Counted from the first letter of the stretch, positions 26,010 through 39,000 are shown. The stretch: DNA of 64,000 bases from Tetrahymena thermophila SB210 (GCF_000189635.1 NW_002476512.1:1364001-1428000); one strand, 5' to 3'. Notes: generated by a model not told the origin, from the sequence alone. Made by a program: numbers and translations.

Positions 26010-26175
26010 AGAAATAATTAATTTATAATTCGTTATTTTATTTTAATATTTATATTTATAAATATAGTAGAAATTAGAGATGTTCAGTTAGTCATATTTG
26101 AAAAAATTATAGTAATTAATGTTCTTAAGTTGTGGGTAGTCATAAGTGGAATTTTACACTTAATTTTTTTTATAT
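26010..26175. other. Unique loop between the palindrome arms
   Basis: About 165 bp with no visible counterpart on the other side. It must lie between, and probably contains, the divergent 5' regions of the two LRR genes, so it is the natural place for a shared bidirectional promoter. It includes a short plus frame from 26079 (MFSQSYLKKLQQLMFLSCG) of unknown meaning. Confidence 0.4.
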
Positions 26176-26415
26176 TTCTTCCTAAAAGCAAATTTATATA
26201 TTCATATTTGATAATTTTTATTTACTTGCTCTTTTTATCCAAATTAATTTGAAATAAAAGTAAATTAATTCTTGATATACTTACAATTAATAAACTATTC
26301 ATAAAAAAGTATTAATATTTTTGAGAAAAAAAAATGATATAATATAAATAAAATTTTAACAAACTAGAAGAAGTAAATATTTAATTTTTTATGAATATTC
26401 TTTATTTTATTTTTA

Positions 26416-26479
26416 TTAATAAAAAAAGTTTTTAAGCTCTTCACTTTAATGCCATTAAGTTCTTCATATTGCTCTGGAG
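26416..26479 (-). repeat. Inverted block near palindrome axis (right copy)
   Basis: Contains GTTTTTAAGCTCTTCACTTT and then CCATTAAGTTCTTC; the partner is 25731-25794. It aligns loosely to a repeat exon of the plus-strand LRR gene but no longer keeps the standard exon phase. Confidence 0.8.
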
Positions 26480-26689
26480 TATATTTAATTTATCAAATTT
26501 ATTATTCTTATTTTTATTGTCAATGTTTTTATTTTTATTTTTTGATTTTCAATTACTTACAATATTAGTTTTAATATTTTTTTAATTTTCACATCGCTTT
26601 TTATTTTAATTATTAACTATTTGATATTTTTTCTTCATTTTTCATTTCTAATTAATTAATTAAACATATTTTATTCAATATTTAAAAAG

Positions 26690-29600
26690 TGAAAATAAAA
26701 TTGATGATGAAGGTGTAAAGCTCTTAAGTTCTGCTTTAGCAAATTATACTAATCTCTTAAATTTGACACTTAATCTTCGGTAAAAACAGTTTAGTTTTTG
26801 ATTGTGATATTTTTAGTATAAAAATATATTTCAAATGATTTAAATATTTTAGCTCATTATACTTTATTTATTTTTCTTTTTTTATTCTGATTGTCTTTTT
26901 TTTTTAATTTAATTCATTCAGTTTTTGCTTTCATTATTAATTCATTTATAATGATTTCATTTTTTCCTTTCTAACTAATTAATTTTATATTTTTTCATAA
27001 ATATTTAAAAAGTTTCAATAAAATTACTGCTATTAGTATATCATGCTTATGTTCTGCTTTAGTAAATTGCACTAATCTTTCAAATTTGACACTTGATCTT
27101 AGGTAAAAACAAGATAGTAAGTGGGGGGGGGGGGGAGTCACAGCTGGGTGTCATTCATTTTAATTTAAATTTTTTGGCAAGGGGGTGTACAAAATTTTTT
27201 TTTCTATTATCTATTCATAGAAGATGGTTGCCTTAATAAGGGTAAAAAAATGAAGTGAATCTGACAACAACTCTGAGAGTTTGCTCAGACCATAAAAAAA
27301 GATCACCATGCTGTGACACCCCCCTCCCCTAATTTTTCTTATAATTAACTAATTAATTGTATACTTTTCTTCAATATTTAAAAAGTTTCATTTAAATTTG
27401 TGACGAAGGTGCATTAAGTTTAGGTATTGCTTTAGCAAATTGCACTAATCTCTCAAATTTAACAATTGATCTAGGGTAAAAACATATTTTGAATTGTGAT
27501 ATTTTAAAATTAAATAAGGAATTTAAACAATAAAAAAAACTCTTTTAATTTATTTATTAACTTTTCAATTTATTTTTGTTTTTTTTTTTGTTTATTAATT
27601 TAACTCTTAATTTCATTTCATCTTTTGTTTTTATTAATAATTAATAAATTTCTTATTAGATATTATTTTTCCTTAAATATTAAAAAAGTTTCAATAATAT
27701 TGGTGCAATTGGTGCTTAAGGTTTAGGTTCTGCTTTTGCAAATCGCACTAATCTCTCAAATTTGACTCTTTATCTTATGTAAAAACAGTTTATTTGATTC
27801 GGATTTTGGTATTTTTTAATATAAAAATGAATTTAAAACAAAACAATTCATTTATTTTATTTAATTTATTTTTCTTTTTTTATTATATTTTGCTAGTGTT
27901 TTCTTCTTTCTTTTCTAATTTAAATCATTTTTTATTTTTAACTTTTACTTCTACTATTAATTAATCATTTTTTCCTTCTAATCAATTAATTAAATATTTT
28001 TTTTTAATATTTTAAAGTTAAAATTAAATTGGTGAAATTGGTGTATCAGGATTATGTTCTGCTTTAACTAATTGCACTAATCTTTCAAATTTGACACTTG
28101 ATCTTTGGTAAAAAACAGTTTATTTGTTTTTGACTATGATATTGAATATAAAAATGAATTTAAAACAATAAAACTAAATATTTTAATTTTATGAATTAGT
28201 TTTTTATTTGATTTATTTTTTTTATCTGTATTTTTTTTCTTTTACTAATTTAACTCATTTTTTCATATAATTCAATCTAATTTATTAATTATATATTTTT
28301 TCTTCAATATTTAAAAGTTACAATAAAATTGGTGTATTAGGTGTATCAAGTTTAGGTTCTGCCTTAGCAAATTTCACTAATCTCTCAAATTTAACGCTTG
28401 ATCTTCGGTAAAAACAGTTTATTTGAATTGTGATATTTTTTAATATAAAAATGAATTTAAAAAATATAGCTCTTATAATTTGTTTATTATTTTTTCTTTC
28501 TTTATTAATTTAACTCATTTTTTCATTAATTAACTTATTAATTTTATATTTTTTCTTCAATATTTAAAAAGTGGAAATTAAATTGGTGATGAAGGTGCAT
28601 CAGTTTTAGGTTCTTCTTTAGCATATTGTACTAATATCTCGAATTTAATACTTAATCTTAGGTAAAAATAGTTTATTTGATTAATTTTTTATATAAAAAT
28701 AAATTTAAACAATATAAAAAACTCTTTTAATTTATTAATTAGTGTTTATTTTATTCTGCTTGCTTTTTTTTACTTTCTTTGTTTATTTAAATCATTTTTT
28801 CTTTTCAACTTTTTCTTTTATTATTAATTAATTTCTTATTATATGATATTTTTCTTCATTTTTTCCTTCTAACTAATAAGTTATATATTTTTGCTTTAAT
28901 TATTAAAAGTTACAATTAAATTGGTGCAATTGGTGCATTAGGTTTAGTTTCTCCGTTAGTAAATTACATTAATCTCACAAATTTGAAACTTCAACTTATG
29001 TAAAAAGAGTTTATTTGATTCGGATCATGATATTTTTTAAATATAAAAATGAATTTAAAACAATTATTAGCTTTTTACTTAATTTATTTTTTTTTTATAA
29101 ATTTTTTATTAATTAATTCATTTCTTATTATTTCATATTTTTTCTTCAATATTTAAAAGTTACAGTTAAATTGATGCAATTGGGTTGTAAGACTTAGGTT
29201 CTGTTTTAGCAAATTGTATTAATCTCTAAAAATTGAAACTCTATCTTAAGTAAAAAATAGTTTATTTGTTTTCTATTGTAATAACGTTGAATATAAAAAG
29301 GAATTTAAAGCAATTTTATAAAATATTTTAATTTATGAATTAGCTTTTTATTTGATTTGCTTTCTTTTTTTTGTATTCTTCTAGTGTTTTTTTATTTGTT
29401 TTTTAATTTAACTCATTTTTTCCATCTAATGAAATATATATTTTTTCTTCAATATTTAAAAGTTACAATCAAATCGATTCAATTGGTGCATCAGGCTTAG
29501 GTTCTGCTTTAGCAAACTGTAATAGTCTCTCAAATTTGATAATTGATCTTAGGTAAAAATAGTTACAAATTGTGATATTTTTAAATAAAAAAAATTATTA

Positions 29601-30107
29601 AAAAGAATAAAACTGAATCTTTTAATTTATTAATTAGCTTTTTATTTAATTTATTTTTATTTATGCTTAGTCTGCATGCTTTTTTACTTTCTTTCTTTCT
29701 TTGTTAATTTTATTCTTTTTTAACATTTGTTTTTATTTTTATTTTATTTCTTATTATTTCATATTTTTTATTCATTTTTTCAATCTAACTAACTAAATAA
29801 CGAATGAATTTATTGTATATTTTTTCTTAAATATATAAAAAGTTACAATCAAATTGGTGATTAAGGTGGATTAGATTTTTGTTCTTTTTTAGCAAAATAC
29901 ACTAATCTCTCAAATTTAAAACTTAATATTAGGTAATTAATAGTTAATATAAAATTTTTAATTAAATAATTTAATTATTCCACTTTTTTTAGTAATTTAC
30001 ACTATTATTTTAAAAGTAAAAACGAAATCAATAAATAATAACAATTGAAAATAAAAAGCAAGTGTCTTAAATCAAAAAGATTAGTTGTCTTTAAAATAAA
30101 TTTCTGA
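26690..30107 (+). CDS. Leucine-rich-repeat protein, right arm of the palindrome (11 LRR exons + terminal exon)
   Basis: Mirror-image paralogue of the LRR gene on the left. Eleven plus-strand exons, the first at 26690-26779 (exactly 90 nt), then near 27040-27120, 27390, 27690, 28020, 28320, 28570, 28915, 29160, 29460 and 29845. Each gives one repeat such as ENKIDDEGVKLLSSALANYT, FNKITAISISCLCSALVNCT or YNQIGDQGGLDFCSFLAKYT, followed by N-L-S-N-L-x-L-x-L. None contains TGA. The terminal exon (about 30036-30107) encodes KIKSKCLKSKRLVVFKINF and stops at TGA 30105-30107. The second intron carries the G-rich inverted-repeat element. The 5' exon is not identified, so either a short leader exon lies in the loop or the gene is headless. 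Function is inferred only as protein-protein interaction. Confidence 0.8.
27121..27330. mobile_element. 210-bp G-rich element with imperfect ~21-bp terminal inverted repeats (MITE-like)
   Basis: It starts with GTG and a 13-base G run (27123-27135) leading to AGTCACAGC, and ends with GCTGTGACACCCCCCTCCCC. The two ends are reverse complements over about 21 bp with a few mismatches. Base composition is far richer in G+C than the surrounding intron, and internal smaller dyads occur (for example CTCTGAGAG...CTCAGAC). It lies in the intron between LRR exons 2 and 3 of the plus-strand gene; other introns of either LRR gene lack it. It encodes no protein. No convincing target-site duplication is visible. 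Confidence 0.6.
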
Positions 30108-30642
30108 AGATATAAAGTTGTGAAAGAATGATGAATATATACAAAAATGTTTGAATAAAAGAATATTTATAATATGACTTACTTTATAACATTTTTAAAT
30201 AGGATAATTTAACTTAAAATAAGAAAAGATTTATTATTATGTTTATATTTATATACTAAGGTCATAAAATATATTTTTTCATATTTTTATTTAGAACAAC
30301 CTACATTCATGGTATATTAAAATTTATTTTTGAAAAAATAGTTTTAGATGAATTCATTTTGGTATTTTTTTTACTAGTTTCTGAAAAATATTCGTATGTA
30401 AAAGAGAATAGATATTATTTTATATTTATTAAATAGAAAACATATATTTTTATATAATTTTCTTTCTTAAAATAGAAAAGTATAATGTAGATAATTTTAA
30501 ATATTTTTTAGTTTTAAAAACAAAAATATGAAAATTAATTTTTTTAATTTTTTAACATTTTTAAATATTTAAACTAATTTAATTATTTTATAATGATTTA
30601 TACACTTATAAAGAATCTGAGTAATTCAATTTTATTTTATTT
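30108..30642. other. Intergenic spacer between convergent genes
   Basis: 3' flanks of the plus-strand LRR gene and the minus-strand channel gene. AT-rich; nothing else recognised. Confidence 0.55.
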
Positions 30643-33600
30643 TCATATATAAAATGCTTCTTTTATTAGGAATTTAGGATAAATTGTTTCACTCTTTTAA
30701 GAAACTCCATATGATAAAAATGTTGGTTTGTAGCTATTGTAATCTAGTTATGATGGCGTAGGCTTTTGTATTATTGCGTTACAAAATAAAGATTTCCTTG
30801 CAGTTTTAAGCTATACGATAATATTTTATCTTCTGGTTTTTTAAACTTAAAATTAAGTTCTTGATTTTTTACTTTTAAAAAGTAATTTCTTTGAATTGAA
30901 TTTATTAAAAATATATGTGAAGTTATTGTGTGGAAAGAACTTTTTGAAATTCTTGATCATATCGAATTTGTTGAGAACATTTTATGTAGCGCTTTAATAT
31001 AGTTAGCTGTATTCATCTTATTAATAGCTTGCTCTGTTTGATACATCTTTTATATTGGATTTGTCAAGCATTTTATAAATTTTTTCAAGCATAATGTTTT
31101 AAACAGTATCTTGCCTTAATTCATTCTATGTTGGTATCCCTTAAACATCAATACTCATTTTTGAATTTTGCTTCTTTTCTTATGAATCTTTAAATACACT
31201 TAACTTTTTAATAGGATTATTAAGATTATTTACTCCCAATTAACTTTATCTATATTCATTAGTTTATTTCTAAAATAAAGTAGATGGGGTTTACTATGAG
31301 CTAATCCTGCGGGTCACTATATTAGAATCTACACTTTTGATTGACTTGGAATTTTGAAAGTTAAAGACTGAAAATCTTTCTTCTAACTTACTTAAAGTAC
31401 TTTCTAGCCTATTTAATTCATTTTGTGTATTTGTGAGTGCAGCACTTTGAGCTACAAAGGCATTATAAATTGTATTTTAGACTAAAACATCTATTGATGT
31501 TCTAATATCTCTTTGAGTTTTTTATGGTTTTAAAGTACCTTTTCTTAATTTATTTGTAGATTTTTATTGTGGAATTTAGGCTTACTTTGTTGCAGCTTAA
31601 TCTTCAATAAAAGAGTTTGAATTGCTCTCCTCGTTGCTAATAGATTTCTCATAAATCAAGTTGATTTATTGATTATACTTTTTTTTAGAGGTTTCATTTG
31701 TGATATCAAGTTAACTTGTTGGTGGTATTAAATCCTTTTAAGAAGGTATAGTTAAATGAGAGTTATTTTAATTTTTTGAATTTTATGATTTATTTAAATT
31801 TGAGTTAGGATCTAAAAGTTAATCGTTTTATTCATAGCTGTGTTAACGTTGGTGTAAAAAGTCTTTTAAATCTTCATACTTTTTATCACTTTTATCAATG
31901 CTTTCTCTCTTTGATATATCACTAAATTTATCAAAATCTTCATTTGAGGTTTTTTGCTTTGGTGAAAGATCTCTTAAAATGAGTTAGTTCTCAATGTCTT
32001 TTTAAATATTCAATTATTTTAAGCTTTCATCTTTTTTACTTTTTCTATTTTTGTGTTTACTTTTCCTCTATACAGTTTTTAATGATTTAAAATTCTTTAA
32101 GCTTTTTAAGCTTTTATACGGTTCATATTATTGTGAATTGCTTTTTTCCTTTTTAACCACAATCTTTTCTTTTTATTGCTAGAACATTGAATTTTAATCT
32201 TAGTTCGAAGATAATGAAGAATCACTACTTGTGCTGTTATATTCATTTTCAGAGCTCTCTTCATTTTCTTCCTCACTGATCTGCTAAGAAATGTCTATAT
32301 CTGATTTAAAGATTATTTCTGTATAAGAATTGTAGTCTCTTATTTACTCCTTAAGATTTTAACATATTTATATGTTGTAACACACATAAAGCCTATTTTT
32401 AATATTTAAATAAGAATGGTAATACATATATATTAAAATTTATGGTAATTTTTTTATAATAAATTTGCATTAATTTACAATGGATTAAACTTCTAGGTTT
32501 TTGCCTACCTCTATATATGCACAGATCTGTTTTAAAAGATGCTAAAGTTGTTTTTAAGTACTTTAAATTATTTATCAAATATTTAATGAATAATTGGACA
32601 TTAGCTTGATATGTGACCTATTGATTTGCATGTATAACACTCTACAAATAGTATAGAAAGGTCTTATTAGAATTTAACTTATTCTTCCATCATTTTGAAT
32701 CTTTCAAAATCTTCTGAGTTTTCTTTTATCAGTTCAATAAATTGATTTCTGTTTATCTTATAAAGAGTAGATAAATTTGTACTTCTTGCACTTGCCTTTC
32801 TAGCAAGACCAGAAAAAAATGAAATTTCACCAAAAATGCTGCCTTTATTCAATGATTATAGAATATGAGTTTTGTTTTGATTTAAATTTGATCCATTTTA
32901 ACTTGAAGGCGATACTTAATATATCTCTATATTTCCACTTTCTATTAAATAAACAGATTAATCATCATTATCTCCCTCCTCAAATATAATTTCGTTTGGA
33001 GAAATAAGAACTTCTTCCATGATAAAAACTAACTTCCTTAAGGTCTATGTAGAAAAGTTTGCACTAAAAATTGAATAGTTTTTTAAAATCCTTGAGTTTA
33101 TTTCAATAACAATTTCATTTCTTAATTTATTAGATAAAATTTAAAATATTTAGTTCTCTGCTAGCTAATCTCTATCTTTCTGTTCTTCAGCCAAAAATGA
33201 AAGATAATGCCTAACTCTGCTTTAAAGTTAAATGTTTACATTTTTTCTGTTAAGGTACCTTTAGTTTAATTAAAATAATAAAAAGATAAATAAAATAATT
33301 AATTGATTTATGAATAAATATTAATAAAAACCTTTAAATTGTACTAATATTGTCATTCAAGTCTTTTGAAGATTTTTCAATCTCCTATAAAATAAAACCT
33401 ATATTATTTATAGAATATGCAAATACACAACTAAATAATATCATAGACAATATTATAAACAACGCTTCCACATGATTGCTAGCTGCTATATCGCCATATC
33501 CAACTATATATTTTTGTAAAAAAATTGAATTCATTTGTGTTTATTTTGTAAAAAAAAAATAATACCAGTAGTCATAGTTGTTATTGACCAATACATCGAA

Positions 33601-35487
33601 TAGATGTATTATTCTAAGTAGCTAAGATCAGAAAATTAGTATTTATCAAGCCAAGAAGTAGAATAGCCATTCTAATTTTCATAAACACCTAGAGTATACC
33701 ATGCTAAACTCACTATATTAAATATAATAATATAATGTTATTTGATATTTTTAATTTCTTTCTTTAATCTAAAATGATCAATTTTTATATTAATTTAAAA
33801 AATTTTATTCAAATTCATTTATATGAATTTAAAATTCAAGTTTATTTAAGATCAATTAGATAAAAAATTTATTGATTATTAATAACTTTCAACTAAATTT
33901 ATTAAATAAAAGCAATTTTTGGAAAAAATAATATAACGAATTAAATAAAATATTTTAATAAACTAAAAATGCATAAAAATTGTAATTTATTAAAAAATAT
34001 ATTGAGTTAAACAAATTTAATATAAAAATAATAAAACTACCTGCATGAGCGACTGAAACTACACTTAATAGCTAATTACATAGTCTTATTATATGCTTTT
34101 AGCTTTCTCTTAAGGTAAATACGTAACCAAAACGTTCTCTTTTTGGATTAATTCCATTTAGTTTAAGAAATACTAAGGTATTTACGAAAAATGGGAATAA
34201 TTTGCTATCAGGATTATATACTAAATCTGTGCTTTACATAATAACTTTAGATCCCATTATAACCAAGCATATTGCGTCAGTTAAAAAAACATGAGAAGAC
34301 AAATATCTCCATATAATTTATTTACGATTAGTTATAATAATATCTTTATTAAAATAGGCTGTGTTAAAGTTAATCAAGACATCAAGTAAAAAAACCATAA
34401 AAGTATATTAGAAAAACGATTTTATAAAACCAGAGTCTTTTTCTTTAAAAGCAAAAAATAATAAAATAGAATAAATATATAAAAAGGAGTATGTAAAAAT
34501 AGTCTAAAAGATATCCCAATATACTCTAAAATCATTTGTTGGCATAAAAACAGGAAGCGGATTTTTTAAATTAGCTAAATCTTAAAGCTTGATTAAAAGC
34601 TTATGAATTAGCTTTTTATTAGCTCTACTTTGATGAAAGTGAGAAGAGTCATTCAATAGCTATATTTAAGCTTCCAATAAATTTGGCAGTGGTCGATTCT
34701 TCATTTTTTACTTTAGAGTTTATACAAAATACTTTACATGTTTATCTATTCTTTGAACTCTATTCATTGATTTGCTAATTACATTGTTCACTATGTTTGC
34801 TGCCTTTTAATAATTTAACACACTTTTCCTTCCTATAAAATTGGTAGTTATTTGCTCTGAACTTTCATATTTGTTGTAATTAGATTCTTTACTCACATCT
34901 TTAATCGAATCAATTTTTTAGCAAGTTAAATCAAAATCAGACTAATATTTATTTGAATTATTTTATCCATTTAGTTATTTTAGTGGAATATTAGGAATTT
35001 AAGTACTTTTCATGGTCATAAACTTTATCTATTTGCCTTATTGAGAGTCATCATAGGTATTTTAAATATTTAATGTATTAGAATAATTCTTTTAGATGCA
35101 TATACTTGTGTTTAATGCATCATTATTCAAATTATTTTTCTTTTCCATCACAGCTTGATTGTTATTTTTACATAGTAGAACTATTTTTTTGTAATTATTT
35201 CTCACACGCTAACTTAGATTATGTTTCTGCTGACCCTCAATTTTATAATTAAATTCTTATTATTGTGTGGCATTAATATCACTTTCAATAAACATATGCA
35301 TATTTTCAGTTGATCCCATTTTCCCAACTTCAAATTCTGTAGTTTAATTATGTTAACTAGTGTTAATATGATCATCATCTCCTTGTAAACCTTTCATAGC
35401 ACTATCTTCAAAGAGTCCCCTTGATATTCCAATATATTATTGATCAGTCTAGCTTGGATGATTCATGATTGTATTTCTTTCAGCCAT
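30643..35487 (-). CDS. Voltage-gated-like K+ channel with CNBD and CCHC zinc knuckle (channel 1)
   Basis: Plasma- or ciliary-membrane potassium channel of the EAG/CNG-like type, 1,421 residues. Exons: 35487-34041, 33712-33566, 33503-33332, 33258-32509 and 32392-30643; all introns are GT-AG and the sum is 1,422 codons. An acidic, Gln-rich N-terminus of about 290 residues precedes six hydrophobic segments (S1 around IFQTIFTYSFLYIYSILLFF; S5 SVVSVAHAVSLAWYTLG). The pore has a canonical filter T531-V-G-Y-G-D. S4 has few basic residues, so voltage sensing is doubtful. A C-linker and CNBD follow (IIFEEGDNDDQSVYLIESG; GSIFGEISFFSGLARKASAR), then a zinc knuckle C796-x2-C-x4-H-x4-C. The last 580 residues are Ser/Lys/Gln-rich and end with the FFPHNNFTYIF motif shared by the two paralogues. 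First of a tandem trio. Confidence 0.9.
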
Positions 35488-36087
35488 ATCTAATAATAAA
35501 TTATTTTGGATTATAAACCTAAAATATATATTTTAAATAAATAAATACATGGCACTTTTCTTTCGATTCAATTTTGCTCTTAAATTTATTAACAAACTTT
35601 TTTATTGTTCAAGATAAGCTAAAAAATAATTAATAAATAAATTCTTCTTTGGTTATTATTAATTAACAAAGTTCTTTAGAAGTTTAATTATTAATGTTTT
35701 TTGTTATTTAATCTAATAAAATATACTTTATACTATTAAGAATATAAACAAATAGTAATATGTACATCCCAAAAATATATATTTCCAACTTTTATTAGTA
35801 ATTTAATTTTATACATATAGTAAAGAGTTTTCTTGCAGTACCTCAATCTTCCCTAGAGAAAGTTGGTTATGAATTAATTATTGATTGGGTAAAAAAATTA
35901 AAATTAGAATTATTAATTGGCGTTGTTGGAATAATAATTAATTAATATTTATATAAAAAAATTTAAAAACAAAATATGATACGAACAGTTACTTCAATAA
36001 CTTAAAATTTTCGTTGACTATTATAATTAATTAATTAACTTGATTTTGAACATAAATATAATTTTTTAATATAGATTTATTGAGTGA
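35488..36087. other. Spacer between channel 1 and channel 2
   Basis: Short AT-rich interval upstream of channel 1 and downstream of channel 2 on the same (minus) strand. It should hold the channel 1 promoter and channel 2 polyadenylation region. No motif recognised. Confidence 0.55.
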
Positions 36088-39000
36088 TCATTAATTTTTT
36101 TATTAAAATTTATTTTTCTTTTTAGTTAAATACTTTTAATATTGCTTAAGTATTAAATCATAATTATGTGTTGGAAAGTAATATCTATACTTTTTAATTG
36201 AATCTATTTAAAGGTTAAATGGTTATTCAGAATCGTACTTTGAAAAAATAAATTTAATATTTTACAAAGTTTGATCTAGCTCATTTTATTCATTTTATTT
36301 AGACAGCCTAGTTTCAAATAGCTTATTTTTTTAGCATTTACAAGGTGATAACTAACTTGATTCTATTTTAGTTTATTATTTGTTGACTGATTCTTGATAA
36401 CTTAAATTTATTGATGACTGCACTTAATCTTCTATTTGGTCATAAATAAATTATCCATTAGTATTTAAGATCATATCTAAACAATTTGAATTAGAATTAA
36501 CATCAGCTGAGCATCTGTTTCCTTAATTTTTGCATGATTGTGTTTATAATTCATTATTCTATGTTTTTTAATTGGGTGTTATGGGTTTTTTTACTTTCTG
36601 TAAATCTTTTATTTAAAAGTCGCTTATCAGATTAGAAGTAACATTTAATGTTTCTTCGTCATGCTAAATATTTATCTTTGAATTAGTTATCATAATTATG
36701 TCTGATATGCTATTTATTTCATTTGTAACTAGGTTTTTTTAGAAGGAAGTACTTTTATTTTTATTTTTTATGACCTTCATTTACGATTCCTACATTTCAA
36801 ATCCTTATACTATAAAAATATAATTAATGTAAGTTTAAAATTAAAAAGTATATTGATTTGAAATTTGATAAAAAAAATAACTACCATGATCTTAGATACT
36901 GATTTCTTATTTAAAATCAATATTAATATCGCTTAAATTCTAATCCTGTTATATTTATTACGACTTTCTCGAAGATTTATCAATAGTTTCTTTAAAATTT
37001 TGTTTCTTAATTACACTTTATAAATTGTTAAACTACAAAAATGGTTCTGCTACTTATTAATTATTAAGTTATATTTATTAAAATGAATAATATTCATTAT
37101 CTTTTGGGTTATTCATAGATATTTATTGATCATTTTGTATATTTTCTATTCCTTATTTTCGAAATAATTTTATAGCATGTCTTTTTTTAAATGAAGAATA
37201 AATAAAAGATATTTTTTAGTTAGAATTATAATAAATATTTAAATAAAATAGAAAATTTCTAATTTCTTTTTTGATAAAAATTGCTTAAATTTAAAGCAAA
37301 TTTTTTTAGCTTGGTGTAATTTGAAGAAAATTAAAAAATCGAATTAATTATTTTTTATTTTGTAATTTTAAATTTACTTTGCATTGAATGATTTAAATTG
37401 TTTTCGATCACGATATTACCTTTTTTATTTAAATTAGTTTTGTTTAGTCAGTGTATTAATTTTATTATTCAATTTTTAGTTAATCTATGGGCAATATTTT
37501 AAAATGTGCCCCTTTTGTTAACAAGAATAACAATCTATTTTTAAATCAGTAAAATTTTTAGAGTAAATAATTTTGTCTTAGATCATTTTAAAATATTCAA
37601 AATCTCCTTAATTTTATTTAATTATTTCAATAAATTGTTTCCTATCTAATTTGTAAATAATTGAAGTTTTTATAGCTTTAGCAGAGGCTGATCTTGCTAA
37701 TCCAGTAAAAAAAGAAACTTCTCCAAATGACTAATTTTTGTTTAAATTACATAAAATAGATATTTGTGTCTATAAGTACTCTGATTTTTGCTGATAAATT
37801 TAAATTGATCCATCTTGAATAATATAAACAGAATTATCTAATAGATCTCCTTCTTTAAATAATATCTCATCTTGAGGTATGACCATCTCTTGTAGTATAA
37901 AAAGTATCTAATACTAAGATTTTTAAGATAGATTTTAGAAAAAATTGAAGTTTTTCAACATATTTGTGTTAATTTAAATTTAAATTTCTTCTCTAAGTTT
38001 TTTTGGTAGTGAGCTAAACATAGGACTTTCTTCAATATTATACTAATCTTTTAGATTTTTATGAGTAGATGAAAGATTTTAATTAATTTTATATTTCAGA
38101 TCAGGATCGATTTACCTACTTGATAAATAACTTAATAAAATAATAATTAACATGTATCACAATAAAATTAATTTATGTACCTATTCATTTGATAAATGTT
38201 ATTTTAAAATTTCTTTTTCTCTTTAAAATTATTTTAGAAAATGAACCCTAAGCAGTTAGCATAATAAGCAAAAAATAAGCTAAAAGTTATGATGCTTATA
38301 GAGGCATAAAAAGCCTCTATAAAATTGTATGCAGTCAAGTAACCATTTCCAACTTTATTTAATAAAATTTAAAAACTTTATTTATTAAATACTGATAATC
38401 AATAAATGTAAAAAAAATCAAAGAGATAATGATAGAATTTTCATTATTTGAATAAAAACAATACATTTTTTATTTTTTGTTTATTTAAAAGGAAAAGTAT
38501 TTATTTATTTATTAATTTATTAAATTTTATAAAATATTGATTGGAAATAACCTTGATTATCTTAAAAATATAATTTTTGAAATATTAAAAGTAATTTGAA
38601 ATAACCTGTAGTAAGAGTGCTTATAGCCCAATAAAAGGAATAAATATATTTTATATAATACTCTGACTCTTAGACTTAAAGGGTCTTTATCCATGTGAGA
38701 CTTTCAGGATAATAAGTTGAATAAATATATGATTAAATATACCAACCAATAGATACTAATATTTTAACAAATAAAATAAAAAAACATATTGATATTAATA
38801 ATAAAATAAAATACCTATATGAGCAAGTGCGATAATATGAAATATACTTTTTGCAATTTCATAGACACAATTAAATTAATATTTTTATTAGAGGTGTTTC
38901 TCAAGTTTTTATTATTTAATGTAAAGCCCATAAATTTTAAGAAATATCAAATAGTTGTAAATGGAAAGGTAGGGACAGTTAGGTTTTTAATTATTTTGTA

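Larger units (their letters stand above)
20705..30107. repeat. Giant imperfect inverted repeat containing two divergent LRR genes
   Basis: The left arm (20705 to about 26010) and right arm (about 26175 to 30107) are diverged reverse complements, both with LRR exons ending in a matching terminal exon (KCLKSKRLVVFK-type). Homology can be followed inward through 25731-25794 versus 26416-26479 and through shorter AT-rich blocks to about 26010 and 26175. The axis is near 26105. The arms have different repeat numbers (14 and 11). Confidence 0.8.
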
